A program made the translations under genes and the position numbers. Positions 6,580-15,591 of a stretch of 64,000 bases of DNA are shown in pieces. The DNA comes from Oscillospiraceae bacterium (GTDB lineage Bacteria > Bacillota > Clostridia > Oscillospirales > Acutalibacteraceae): contig JAFLUM010000009.1 of NCBI GenBank assembly GCA_022508805.1, positions 1 through 64,000 of the forward strand, written 5' to 3'. The notes beneath the pieces were generated by a model, which was not told the origin of the DNA, ran no database searches, and was given only the letters and a program-made list of their open reading frames with translations. Every line of letters begins with the position of its first letter. Position 1 is the stretch's first letter.

Positions 6580-9261
6580 TTATTTGCTTAATTCAAAGGT
6601 GACAGTTTTGGTTTCACCGGCATTAAAGCTGATTTCCTGTTCGCCTTCCGAGAGTCCGCAGGACACCGTGACAGTCTGAGCGATATCAGAGGTGATCTCA
6701 ACGGTTGCAGTTCCGGCATTTATATCCCATTCAAGTTTTTCAACGGTTGCACGGGTACGCGCTCTTATTCCCGTTACCGTTCCCTTGTCAAAACCGCTGG
6801 TGAACAGCGCAGGCAAAACCTCGATTTCACCTGTATTTGAATATACAAGGCTCTCGTTGATAATTCCCAGATATCCTATGGCAAAATCGGTGCAATAGCA
6901 GCTTCCACGGTCGTAATCGTGGTTCGTCATCAGCGAATTATAGCGAATTCTGTGATTCATCAGCTTTGCAAGAGCTTTTGTAAGGCTGTCACGGTCCTTA
7001 AGTCTTGCCGCGATAAGCGAGCGGTGGATAAGTGCGTGGCTTGCCTCGTTTTCGCTGGTTCTGTTGTCTATGGCCTGAATTGCCGCATTTTTCAGTTCCC
7101 CGTCATTCTGTGTTTCGAACAACGGCCATACGCAGTAGAGATGGCTTAGGTGCCTGTGTTCGTTGTTTTCCTGGAATGCGGTGGTTGCCCATTCTTTAAG
7201 AGCGCCTGTTTCATCATAGAGGTACGGCGGTAAATTGTTTAATAATTCCTGCCATTTTGACGTATCGGCATCGGGAGCCACTCTTGACATAATGTCAATG
7301 AGCATATTGAGATTATCCCTGCACGCCGCAATATCAATGGCACAGTTTGCATCCGACGGGCTGGGGTAATTTGAGGGATTGTTCTCAGGCGAGTAGCTGG
7401 GGAGTATGCAGTAGCTCTCACCCTCATTTAATACGGTTTTGCCCTCTTCGTAATGGATCCCGCCGTCTTTATCGGTATAATAATCGGGAGTCATAAGCTG
7501 AGCCCAATAATTTGCCGATTTAACGAGCATCGGATAGAGAATATCCTCCTCCAGTCTTAAATATCCCCTGTCGGTGATTTCTTTTATCTGATCATCGGTC
7601 AAGTCCTCATCTACGGGAGACAAAACCGAACGCAGAGAGTCAAGATCGAATTCGTCACTTAACGGAATATTGATATTTCCGTAGCACTGCAGTGTCTCAT
7701 ATAAGGGCTGGATCATCCAAGATGTGCCCGCGTTCCAATATCTGAAAGGATACGGATAACAGGTCTCGGTTATGACCGCCTTGTCACCGTCCGAGTTAAC
7801 GGGAGCCTGTATAGCCTCCGTAAAGCCGTGGGTAGCGTAGGCATTTTCCTCCCAATCGGGAAGCTGACGGAGAATGAAATAGGCATAGCCTATGGGTGAC
7901 GATGAAATATTACCCGTGTTCATTGACGAGGTCTGCAGGTTAACGTTTGCGTCCATAGTATATTTACTGCCCCAACCGGTGTTCCACTCGCCTGTCCACA
8001 TTCCGTAAAGTCTGCTTGTTGAATATCCGCTGCAGCAAAGATAAGCAAATCTGCCCGCGTAATAAGTCCTTTGGGCAAGTGCAGAGTTGATTTTTTTCCT
8101 CGCCCATTGAGCCCTCAAAAGGCTCTCGTTTGAGGCGGTGCTGTCCTCTAAGGTAAGAGTGACCGCATCAAACTGAGGCTGATATACGGCAAGATGATTT
8201 TTTAATGCCTCTTCGTAGTTAAATCCGCCATTTGAGGTGTATTTATCGGCTACCGCTTTGGTTTGGACGTAGAGCCCGTCAATGAGTTCAAAGCTTTCCT
8301 GCTTGTTAAAGGCAACGTACACGCCCATATCGTATGTGCGGTCGGAAATGGTGATGAGATAAACTGCATCGGCATCGGTTATTTTTATGCCGCAGTTTTC
8401 ACCGCTGAACTGATATTCCCAGTTGCTCTTTTCAAGGTCAATCTTTTCCTTTGTACCGCCCTCAACTACTACATAAGTAAGAGTTGCATATCCGCCGTTT
8501 TTCAGCTCGCTGTTGTCGTAGGCGGGATAGTGGGCAACAAGCGCTATGTAATCCGCATCATCGCTCACCAGCTTTTTGTATTTCAGGTTATTTTCATCAC
8601 TGCTGCCGAAATTTGCCATAGTGCAGAGATCGTCAAGCGACAGCGTTAAATTGACCTTTGCTCCGTTACTCGAAGATGAAATCTGAGTGATGACCGCTCC
8701 GTCCTCCATAGAGGTAAAGGATTTCCTTTCCCATATGCCATCGCTGTTTTCGTAGCGAACGCCTACCTGAGAGGTCTCATAATCGGTATAGCGAACGTAA
8801 TTTTTTTCGCCTTTGCCATCTATGAAAAGTCTTAACTGTCCACCCGGATGAAAGCGGTAAACGTCGTCATAATTGGCAATATCGGTTATATCCTCACCGT
8901 TCACGATAGCCTGTTTAACGGTTTCAAGCTCCGTGTAGGTCTCGGGGCAGTAACGCACGTTTCTGTTGGGCATAATGAAATGCATATTTTGGAAGATAAA
9001 TGTATCGGCATAAGGCGAGCCGCTCTCGACAAAGCCCTGCAAACCGTTGCCCGACACCATTCCCTGCCGCCATTTATTGGTTTTATTCTGTTTGGTTGCG
9101 GAAAGCTCCGTGTATTTTTCGCTGTATGAAACCTTGCCGAGGTCTGTAAACAAATCTTCTATTTTAGCATTTGTGCTTTTTCCACCCGAGCAAGCGGAAA
9201 GGGCCAGAATAAAGGACCCGCAAATACCTAAACAAAGTACATTTTTGATATATTTATTCAA
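6580..9261 (-). CDS. GH95 family glycosidase lipoprotein (alpha-L-fucosidase/galactosidase-like)
   Basis: Exo-glycosidase of family 95, which removes alpha-L-fucose or alpha-L-galactose from plant or host glycans. The track start at 9270 is GTG, but that GTG is part of the ribosome site GAGGTG. The TTG at 9261, six bases further on, is the better start and leaves a clean lipoprotein signal (MNKYIKNVLCLGICGSF ... LSAC). The product is 893 residues. Family features include the N-terminal beta-sandwich with MVSGNGLQGFVESG, the catalytic-barrel stretch TGEWNTGWGSKYTMDANVN, and ENNEHRHLSHLYCVWP near the C-terminus. The mature protein should be tethered to the outer face of the membrane. No transporter or fucose catabolism gene is adjacent, so the released sugar may be handled elsewhere. 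Confidence 0.85.
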   Translation of the reverse strand: MNKYIKNVLCLGICGSFILALSACSGGKSTNAKIEDLFTDLGKVSYSEKYTELSATKQNKTNKWRQGMVSGNGLQGFVESGSPYADTFIFQNMHFIMPNRNVRYCPETYTELETVKQAIVNGEDITDIANYDDVYRFHPGGQLRLFIDGKGEKNYVRYTDYETSQVGVRYENSDGIWERKSFTSMEDGAVITQISSSSNGAKVNLTLSLDDLCTMANFGSSDENNLKYKKLVSDDADYIALVAHYPAYDNSELKNGGYATLTYVVVEGGTKEKIDLEKSNWEYQFSGENCGIKITDADAVYLITISDRTYDMGVYVAFNKQESFELIDGLYVQTKAVADKYTSNGGFNYEEALKNHLAVYQPQFDAVTLTLEDSTASNESLLRAQWARKKINSALAQRTYYAGRFAYLCCSGYSTSRLYGMWTGEWNTGWGSKYTMDANVNLQTSSMNTGNISSSPIGYAYFILRQLPDWEENAYATHGFTEAIQAPVNSDGDKAVITETCYPYPFRYWNAGTSWMIQPLYETLQCYGNINIPLSDEFDLDSLRSVLSPVDEDLTDDQIKEITDRGYLRLEEDILYPMLVKSANYWAQLMTPDYYTDKDGGIHYEEGKTVLNEGESYCILPSYSPENNPSNYPSPSDANCAIDIAACRDNLNMLIDIMSRVAPDADTSKWQELLNNLPPYLYDETGALKEWATTAFQENNEHRHLSHLYCVWPLFETQNDGELKNAAIQAIDNRTSENEASHALIHRSLIAARLKDRDSLTKALAKLMNHRIRYNSLMTNHDYDRGSCYCTDFAIGYLGIINESLVYSNTGEIEVLPALFTSGFDKGTVTGIRARTRATVEKLEWDINAGTATVEITSDIAQTVTVSCGLSEGEQEISFNAGETKTVTFELSK

Positions 9262-9328
9262 AATTATCACCTCAAGTGAATTGTAACATATTTATAAGGC
9301 AAAAGAAAGTATAAAAAACCGAAGACAC

Positions 9329-9368
9329 AAAAACCTCTGAGACGGAGACGGCGATCACAGAGGTTTTT
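9329..9368 (-). terminator. Terminator downstream of the mscS-like gene
   Basis: An 11-bp stem (AAAAACCTCTG/CAGAGGTTTTT) with an 18-base loop. Read on the minus strand it ends in GGTTTTTG, 15 bases after the channel gene's stop. Confidence 0.75.
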
Positions 9369-9383
9369 TCTATGTATTGCTTT

Positions 9384-10187
9384 TTATTTGCTTTCGGTCA
9401 TAACACGGACAGCGGGAGCCTGTACTCCTGCTTCGCCGAGCGCCTCAATGATGCCTTGGGTAAGGTCAAAATACACATCCCAATAATCTGCGTTTGTACA
9501 CCATGCTCTGACGACGAAGTTCATCGCCTCATTGGTGCCGCCGCTGACACGGGCAAAGGGTGCAGACGGAGCGTCGAGTACCTTTGAATTGTCCTCCATA
9601 ACCTTGATCATAATGCTTTGGACCTTTGCCGGATCTTCATTCCTTGCGCAGGTGAATTCCAGGTCTACCCTGCGAAGATCTTCGGAGGAGTAATCCACAA
9701 TATTGGCGTTCATCAGATTGCCGTTAGGAACAGTGATGCGCTTGTTATCAAGTGTCATGATAACGGTATAAAACATGGTGATTTCCTTAACAACGCCTGA
9801 AACGCCTGATGCCTCTACAAAATCGTCCACCTTGAAGGGCTTGAATGCCATAAGCATAATGCCGCCGGCAAGATTGGACAAAGCGCCCTGCAAAGCAAGA
9901 CCGATCGCAACGCCTGCGGAAGCCAGTGCCGCCACAATAGAAGCCATCGGCACGCCCAAAATACCGATGATAGAGATAATTAAGAGCACATACAATGCGA
10001 TTTTCACAAAGCTTAAGGCAAAGGTTTTGACAGAAGCATCCAGCCTGTCAAGCAGCTTGCCTTTCTTGAGCAGCTTCATAACCGCATTGATAAGCAATTT
10101 GCCGATAATCAAAACGACAACAGCAAAAACGATCTTACTGCCCACAGAGGTAGCTAATGCGGCTAAAGAATCAATAATAACTTCCAT
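9384..10187 (-). CDS. mscS: Small-conductance mechanosensitive channel (MscS family)
   Basis: Cytoplasmic-membrane channel that opens on membrane tension and protects against hypo-osmotic shock. It has 267 residues, an ATG after AAGGAG, and three N-terminal TM helices. The pore-lining TM3 is rich in Ala/Gly (SIVAALASAGVAIGLALQGA). The beta domain follows, with VPNGNLMNANIVDYS, which matches the conserved PNG segment, and a C-terminal alpha/beta domain. Length and order match the short MscS/YnaI-like class of about 270-290 residues. It is a single-gene unit with its own promoter and terminator, unrelated to its flanking sugar genes. Confidence 0.92.
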   Translation of the reverse strand: MEVIIDSLAALATSVGSKIVFAVVVLIIGKLLINAVMKLLKKGKLLDRLDASVKTFALSFVKIALYVLLIISIIGILGVPMASIVAALASAGVAIGLALQGALSNLAGGIMLMAFKPFKVDDFVEASGVSGVVKEITMFYTVIMTLDNKRITVPNGNLMNANIVDYSSEDLRRVDLEFTCARNEDPAKVQSIMIKVMEDNSKVLDAPSAPFARVSGGTNEAMNFVVRAWCTNADYWDVYFDLTQGIIEALGEAGVQAPAVRVMTESK

Positions 10188-10203
10188 TTGAAATTCTCCT
10201 TAT

Positions 10204-10233
10204 TCGTTTTATTTTATTATAAGCAGTATAGCA
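10204..10233 (-). promoter_or_regulatory. Possible promoter of the mscS-like gene
   Basis: On the minus strand TTGCCT, about 18 bases, TATACT, followed closely by a second AT-rich CTTATAATA. It lies between the GPH transporter stop and the channel start. The exact -10 used is uncertain, and coordinates are approximate. Confidence 0.4.
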
Positions 10234-10285
10234 TATTTCTTCCAAAAAAGGCAAGATTCCGATCAATGATCCGCATAGGTAAGGA

Positions 10286-11701
10286 TTATTCCTCGTTTTG
10301 CCTTATCTCTTCAAGCTCCGCATGAAGAACCGACAGCTTTTTCTTGGAAAGATTGTAGCCAAACGCCAAAATAACTGCCATAAGAGCCAACGCTATTGCC
10401 GGCACAAGTGTTGATATATCGTACAGCTTGCGGAGCACTTCCTCGGGTAAAGCCAAACCGTTTTCGGATGCCTCACTGTTATAATGAATAAGCGCCAAAA
10501 GAGCATTGAGTCCAACGCCCGCAAGTGTCTGACCCAGCTTTCTTGTGAATGAAAAGAATGCATATGCAGTACCCTCTTCACGGCGGTGAGTTCTTATTTC
10601 GTGATAATCGATAACGTCCATAACCAGCGCCCAAACCTCTAACACAAGGAAGGTCTGACCTAAACCGGAAAGTAAGGTGAATGCCAAAAATACGTACGGA
10701 TTATCGGTCTTTATAAAGAACAAAATAAAGCTTACTACTGCGGCAAAAGCCATACCGCCGGCGCAAAGCTCTTTTTTGCCGAATTTATCAATAAGCTTAT
10801 TCATTATCGGAATAAGAATTGCCATAGGCAGATAAGTGCATACGGTTACCATAGAATACAGTCCTGCGCTGTGATAGTAATCGGCAAATAAATACGTGTA
10901 TGTTGACTGATAATAGAACTGGAATGCAATAAGCAGCATGGATGCCAGGCAAAGCATAACAAAAGGTCTGTTTTTAATAAGATCGCCTATTGTTTTAAAG
11001 GCATTGTAATCACCCTTTTGCTTTTTGGGCGGTGCAATGCGTTCTTTTGTAAGCTTGTAGTGTCCAAAATATACTGCAACAGAAATTACGGATAAAATCA
11101 AAACACCTATTGTAAGCTTTGTGCCGTTAAGGGTCTGTATCTTCGTGCCGTCTGCGCTGAATGTTGTTGTGTAAACCAGCATCGGAAGCAGGATGGTGCC
11201 GGGAAGTCCGCCCAAGCCTGCACCGATGGAACGCCACATTGAAAGTGATGAACGCTCCTTTTCGTCATCCGTGACGACTGATGCCAGCGAACCGTACGGA
11301 ATATTTACCGCCGTGTACATCATTCCGTAAAGAATATACGTTATATATGCAAACAGCAGATATTTTGCCTCGCTTAAATTCGGTATAACGGTGAACATAA
11401 GCACTGCCGACACTGCAAGCGGTATTGAAAACCAAAAAATATAAGGTCTGAAGCGTCCGTAACGGGTCGGTTTTCTTGAGTCGATAAAAGCTCCCCATAT
11501 AGGGTCGTTTATGGCATCCCAAAGGCGGGCAACAAGTATCAATACCACGATTTTTGCAGGGCTTATGTGCAGTACGTCGGTATAAAACTTGTTTTGAAAA
11601 GCACCGATAAGCGAAAAGGTCAAAAGACCGCCCATATCGCCCATGGCATAACCGATTTTGTCCTTAAACTTAATGCCGTGTGTTAAATTGTTCTCTTTCA
11701 T
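10286..11701 (-). CDS. GPH-family sugar:cation symporter, probable sulfoquinovose importer
   Basis: Twelve-TM secondary transporter of the glycoside-pentoside-hexuronide family, 471 residues. The N-terminal signature FKDKIGYAMGDMGGLLTFSL and the loop DAINDPIWGAFIDSRKPTRYGRFRP are diagnostic. E. coli YihO and YihP, in the sulfoquinovose cluster, are also GPH transporters. As the last gene of an operon with a sulfoquinovosidase and SQ-catabolic enzymes, its likely substrate is sulfoquinovose or sulfoquinovosyl glycerol. Substrate choice is inferred from context; GPH proteins elsewhere carry melibiose, xylosides or glucuronides. It starts 17 nt after the ROK gene. Confidence 0.85.
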   Translation of the reverse strand: MKENNLTHGIKFKDKIGYAMGDMGGLLTFSLIGAFQNKFYTDVLHISPAKIVVLILVARLWDAINDPIWGAFIDSRKPTRYGRFRPYIFWFSIPLAVSAVLMFTVIPNLSEAKYLLFAYITYILYGMMYTAVNIPYGSLASVVTDDEKERSSLSMWRSIGAGLGGLPGTILLPMLVYTTTFSADGTKIQTLNGTKLTIGVLILSVISVAVYFGHYKLTKERIAPPKKQKGDYNAFKTIGDLIKNRPFVMLCLASMLLIAFQFYYQSTYTYLFADYYHSAGLYSMVTVCTYLPMAILIPIMNKLIDKFGKKELCAGGMAFAAVVSFILFFIKTDNPYVFLAFTLLSGLGQTFLVLEVWALVMDVIDYHEIRTHRREEGTAYAFFSFTRKLGQTLAGVGLNALLALIHYNSEASENGLALPEEVLRKLYDISTLVPAIALALMAVILAFGYNLSKKKLSVLHAELEEIRQNEE

Positions 11702-11718
11702 AATAACCCCCTGATTTT

Positions 11719-12819
11719 TTAATATTTTTCAAAAAAATATTTTTTTGCGCATATTGCCACAGCTCCGATATACTCTCTTTTATCGTTAAGAGATGATATT
11801 TTAATAATATCGTTACTGAAATTTCTGTTGTATCTTATACACTGTTTAGCAAGCTTTTTTATGATACGGTCATTATCAAACAATGACCCGAAAAGAATAA
11901 TGCTCTCTGCATTAAGAATGGTCGCAGTGTTTGAAAGTGCCAAAGCGACTAAATCAATTTTATGGTCAAGCAGATAAACTGTGTCCTGCCTGTCACTGTT
12001 AACGATTTCTTCAAGCGACAAGCTCCCCCCTGCCTCAGAGATTATTTCCTCGCTTGACGCTTCAGTTTCAAGGCATCCGAACCGACCGCAGCGACATTTT
12101 TTGCCTGCAACATTGACGATATAATGACCTATTTCGGCAATACCGCTGTCGTTGCCCGAATGCACTTTTCCGAAGGTCGCAATTGACGAGCCTATACCCG
12201 GACCCCATTTTAAAAACAGAATGGATTTGCTTTTATCCGTTTTGCCGTATATGAGCTCGCTTTGAGCAAACGCCTTTACGTTATTTTCCACGGTGACGGG
12301 AATACCGAGAGCCGCCTCGAATTTTTCTTTTATATTTCCGTTTTTCCAAATGCCGAAATCGTTTTCGCCTACGGCACCGATTATACAAATTCCTGCTCCG
12401 ATAACTCTATCAATATCAATGCGGAAATTTTGCAAAAAATCCTTTGCTTTATCGGTAACTGTTTCAATATCGGCACAAAATTCATCTCTTTTTATACCGA
12501 TAAGCTCGCCCTCGAGATTTGACAGGGAATATGTGATCCCGTTTCGTTCGGTATTTACGCCTAAGACCAATTTGTCACGTAGGCAAAGTCCGAGAAGCAC
12601 CTCACGTCTGCCTGATTTTCCCTGCTCTTCGATTTCTCCTAACTCCTTAATAAAGCCGTCTTTGATCAATTCGTTACATATTTTTGTGACCGCGGCAGGT
12701 GTAAGTGACAGCTTAGCGGCGATTTCCTTTCGGCTTAAATCACCGTGATCATTAAGAAGATATAACAACAAGCTTCTGTTTTTGCTTTTTAAGGATTTAA
12801 GATTTAATCCTTTCGCCAA
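11719..12819 (-). CDS. ROK-family transcriptional repressor
   Basis: Sugar-responsive regulator, 366 residues, with a TTG start after GGGAGGCGGTGTA. The N-terminal winged helix (DLSRKEIAAKLSLTPAAVTK, about 30-52) is followed by a ROK domain. The zinc-binding signature CRCGRFGCLE and the EIGH sugar-binding motif are intact. The sugar-kinase catalytic aspartate of the usual ENDAN motif is replaced, reading ENNVKA, so it should bind but not phosphorylate its ligand, as in XylR/NagC-type repressors. Its likely operator is the palindrome at 19171-19191 in front of the operon, which would make it autoregulated. It is embedded between the exporter (12 nt upstream) and importer genes. The inducer may be SQ or SF. 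Confidence 0.88.
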   Translation of the reverse strand: MAKGLNLKSLKSKNRSLLLYLLNDHGDLSRKEIAAKLSLTPAAVTKICNELIKDGFIKELGEIEEQGKSGRREVLLGLCLRDKLVLGVNTERNGITYSLSNLEGELIGIKRDEFCADIETVTDKAKDFLQNFRIDIDRVIGAGICIIGAVGENDFGIWKNGNIKEKFEAALGIPVTVENNVKAFAQSELIYGKTDKSKSILFLKWGPGIGSSIATFGKVHSGNDSGIAEIGHYIVNVAGKKCRCGRFGCLETEASSEEIISEAGGSLSLEEIVNSDRQDTVYLLDHKIDLVALALSNTATILNAESIILFGSLFDNDRIIKKLAKQCIRYNRNFSNDIIKISSLNDKREYIGAVAICAKKYFFEKY

Positions 12820-12831
12820 TACACCGCCTCC

Positions 12832-13581
12832 CTACTTTACTAACAACGATACCGCACTTACGCCCATAAGTATATACGTTATTATCATAAATGTTTTTTT
12901 ATTCATACGCTTTGCGATCATATTACCGACCGCCACAGCGGCAAAAAGAATAATTATTGATATGCCGAGTAACGGCATTATTTTCATATTAAAACTGCCG
13001 TTTTTAATATCAGTCAGCAAATTTACGGAATTCAGCACTATCCACACGGCGGAAACGGTGGCTCTGAATTCATCCTTATCCCTAAGTCTTTTGCCTGCAT
13101 ATACAATGAGCAAGGGGCCGCCGCACACAAACATACCGTGAACAATACCCGAAACGGCTAAAATGCAATATGAAAATAAGGAAGGTTTTTTCTCCGAAAC
13201 AATTTGATTTTCGTCGGTTTTCTTTTTAAATGTATTCACACAGCCTATTACGGTAAAGATGATCACCGTAACGCCCAAAATCTTATATAAAATACCCGCC
13301 CGAACAGTGAAGCTTTCGACGATAACAAGGCCGATAACCATACCGATGAGCATTATCTCCGTAATTCTCAAAAATTCCTTTTTATTAAAGGACTTTCTGT
13401 TCATCAGGAGAACACCCACGGATGCAACAAGTCCGAGAATGTTCAGTACCGTTTTTGCCGTGTCAAAGCCGATGAGCATTATGGAAAACGGCATTGCAAG
13501 AACAGTTCCTGCAAACCCCGTAATACACTGTATCACATTTGAAATAAAAACTACAATAAAAAACAGTATGTTTTTAATCAA
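12832..13581 (-). CDS. TauE/SafE (TSUP) family exporter, probable C3-sulfonate exporter
   Basis: Membrane protein of 249 residues with about eight hydrophobic helices in two halves. The first half carries QCITGFAGTVLAMPFSI and the second IVHGMFVCGGPLLIVY, which is the TSUP repeat signature. TauE/SafE proteins export sulfite, sulfoacetate or related organosulfonates and are recurrent partners in sulfoglycolysis clusters. Here it should export the C3 product, DHPS or sulfolactate. Its ATG overlaps the isomerase stop by 4 nt (ATGA), indicating translational coupling. Confidence 0.82.
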   Translation of the reverse strand: MIKNILFFIVVFISNVIQCITGFAGTVLAMPFSIMLIGFDTAKTVLNILGLVASVGVLLMNRKSFNKKEFLRITEIMLIGMVIGLVIVESFTVRAGILYKILGVTVIIFTVIGCVNTFKKKTDENQIVSEKKPSLFSYCILAVSGIVHGMFVCGGPLLIVYAGKRLRDKDEFRATVSAVWIVLNSVNLLTDIKNGSFNMKIMPLLGISIIILFAAVAVGNMIAKRMNKKTFMIITYILMGVSAVSLLVK

Positions 13582-14912
13582 AACTTTTCTACCTCAATAC
13601 AAAGCATATTCGCAAGTGCTTCCAGTTCACTTGAAATATCACCCATTGCCACTGCAAAGTGAGGCTCCCAGCCACCTTTAACGGCATTTTTAACTAAATC
13701 GCCCACATTGTTATTGGTTTTAACAACGACAGATGTTCCGAAAAACTGCTGAGGTTTATCGAGTGCCTCACCGTTTGAAATGAAAAATCTGAATTTTCCG
13801 TCAGGCTTTTTTCCCACTCTGAATACAGTTACCTTTTCCTCTTTTTTGCAGCCGAATTCAAGGGTCGGTCCTATTTTTCTGTTGCAATGTACCCCTGCAC
13901 AGGCACCCGTATCTTCACGGGCAAGTGAACAGGGAGCCATTCCGCAGTGCCAGAAGGTCAGGCTGTTTTCCTTTTCGTCCACCGAAACGGGGTCACCGAA
14001 AAATACGGCTTTTTTCGTCAAATACTGTGCCATATACATTGAAAGAGCACCGTATGTATCGGCCTCACAGGCGGCGGAAATTCCCAAATCGTTCAAAATT
14101 GAAAGCACGGCACAAACAGGCGTACCGAACGCTGTAAAGAAATCGGGCCAACACCTGCTGGATAGGGCACCGATGTTATTATTTTTTACATACTCATCAT
14201 AAGCCTTATAAAGCCTTGCAAAGTCGGAAATGTTGTTTTTATCTATTTTGTCAAGACCGTTTATTCTTCTTTCGGCATCGTTGATATACCGCTCAACATC
14301 CGACTCGCTGTAGCTCTTTGCCGTATCAATAAGCTCTCTTGACTCAACGGAAATCAGATTTGAACCGAATACGGTCATCATTTCGCTGTCAAGTGCCCTG
14401 CCGAAGCCAAAGCCCTGGGGTGTATGACCTATCTGCAAAATGTTTAGCTGTGTCAGTGCTTTTTTCAGCTTTGCCGCTGATATGACCGATGATATTTTCT
14501 GTTTTACGGCAGTCTCGTCAGGAGAGCCGAGCACATATTCAAAATTTCTTCCGAAGGCACTCAGCATATTGCCTGCCGAAAATGCCCCTGTCAGTGAATT
14601 AAGACATAATCTGCCGCCGTTATTTTCGGGTTCACGAAGAGTCCAAAGCAAAACAGGGCAGTCAAACCGCTTTAAGACCTGTGCTATGTATGCTCCGTTT
14701 GCAAAGGTCACGTTCTGAACGATTGCCAAATCGGGATTTTTACCGTTCAAAAAACCGTCTAATTTATTGATATCAAGCAGCATTTCATCAGGCACCGAAG
14801 CATTTGCATCGATCCCCTTTAAAAGCTCTGCCGATTTATCGAATTCCCTTTGTGCGCTTTCCAAATGAAAGGTCGGAACACCGATGGGAATATACAAAAT
14901 TTCAAAATTCAT
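13578..14912 (-). CDS. sftI: L-fucose-isomerase-like enzyme, probable sulfoquinovose isomerase
   Basis: 444 residues of the L-fucose/L-arabinose isomerase-like superfamily. It has an N-terminal Rossmann-like half (FEILYIPIGVPTFHLE ... PDLAIVQNVTFANGAYI, LLWTLREP) and a C-terminal half with CEADTYGALSMYMAQ. The acidic and histidine residues there are in keeping with a metal-dependent ketol-isomerase. In the transaldolase sulfoglycolysis route of Bacillus and Agathobacter, SQ is isomerised to 6-deoxy-6-sulfofructose by an enzyme of this superfamily rather than by YihS. The neighbouring transaldolase and GH31 genes make that assignment likely. It could in principle act on another aldose. ATG start at 14912, 13 nt after the DUF4867 gene. 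Confidence 0.78.
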   Translation of the reverse strand: MNFEILYIPIGVPTFHLESAQREFDKSAELLKGIDANASVPDEMLLDINKLDGFLNGKNPDLAIVQNVTFANGAYIAQVLKRFDCPVLLWTLREPENNGGRLCLNSLTGAFSAGNMLSAFGRNFEYVLGSPDETAVKQKISSVISAAKLKKALTQLNILQIGHTPQGFGFGRALDSEMMTVFGSNLISVESRELIDTAKSYSESDVERYINDAERRINGLDKIDKNNISDFARLYKAYDEYVKNNNIGALSSRCWPDFFTAFGTPVCAVLSILNDLGISAACEADTYGALSMYMAQYLTKKAVFFGDPVSVDEKENSLTFWHCGMAPCSLAREDTGACAGVHCNRKIGPTLEFGCKKEEKVTVFRVGKKPDGKFRFFISNGEALDKPQQFFGTSVVVKTNNNVGDLVKNAVKGGWEPHFAVAMGDISSELEALANMLCIEVEKF

Positions 14913-14925
14913 TTTTACGCCTCGT

Positions 14926-15591
14926 TTAATATTTTAACTCTTTATTTTCACCTATTAAGCCGGCATAAGCGCCCTGCTTAATAAGCGGTTCTCTGTCCTT
15001 ATGAGCAATGACCCACTTGTTTTTCATAAGGAGCAATTCGCTCTCACTATTATTGCTTTTTTCTTTTGTGTCAAGCGGTGTATTAGTTCCTTTGAGAAGA
15101 ATTACTATGTTCTTAAAGCCGTCATCACTGCACTTGCACGGGGACAGGTGAAGCGTTGTCTGATAAAGCTCTGCTGCCGTTCCTTTCGGAACATAAAACA
15201 CCTTTTCGTTACCCACATAGAATTTGTTGTTTTCTATCTGCCAAATATGCCCCAACACAAGCATAAAATCGGTAACTGCAATGTTTATCTCGGAGCCCTT
15301 GTGGTATTCAAAGCCGTTATAGGTTGAATTTTTCCCGTTGCAGTAGCCCACCTGAATAGGCATTCCGCCGAAAAATACATTTTTTACCGATTCAAAGACC
15401 TCAAATTTTTCAAGTTCTTCATCACTTGGCAGATAAATATTGTTTTCTTTCGGTATATCCGTTTTATTGACCGTATAATCGACAGGCTTTGAAAAGTCAA
15501 AACCGTCCACAATCTTTCCGTAGGTTTTGAAATCATCGTCAAAAACGGAATAAATTTTCACATCGTTAACACTGTTAAGGCGGTCAAGCAT
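14926..15591 (-). CDS. DUF4867 cupin-like protein of the sulfoquinovose operon
   Basis: 221 residues; I recognise it as DUF4867-like, a family of unknown function. The central region (GFEYHKGSEINIAVTDFMLVLGH ... LYQTTLHLSPC) has the beta-rich, His/Glu-spaced look of a cupin barrel, suggesting a metal-binding enzyme or sugar-binding protein. A mutarotase- or isomerase-assisting role is possible. Its ATG overlaps the reductase gene by 8 nt and follows AGAGGGG, so it is translationally coupled. Conserved placement between reductase and isomerase argues for a function in SQ metabolism, but none has been shown from this sequence. Confidence 0.7.
   Translation of the reverse strand: MLDRLNSVNDVKIYSVFDDDFKTYGKIVDGFDFSKPVDYTVNKTDIPKENNIYLPSDEELEKFEVFESVKNVFFGGMPIQVGYCNGKNSTYNGFEYHKGSEINIAVTDFMLVLGHIWQIENNKFYVGNEKVFYVPKGTAAELYQTTLHLSPCKCSDDGFKNIVILLKGTNTPLDTKEKSNNSESELLLMKNKWVIAHKDREPLIKQGAYAGLIGENKELKY

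Noticed and set aside
13259-13681. Plus-strand ORFs opposite the SQ operon (also 12293-12748, 13780-14202 and 16374-17141)
   Set aside because: All are antisense to well-supported operon genes and have no plausible starts or family features.
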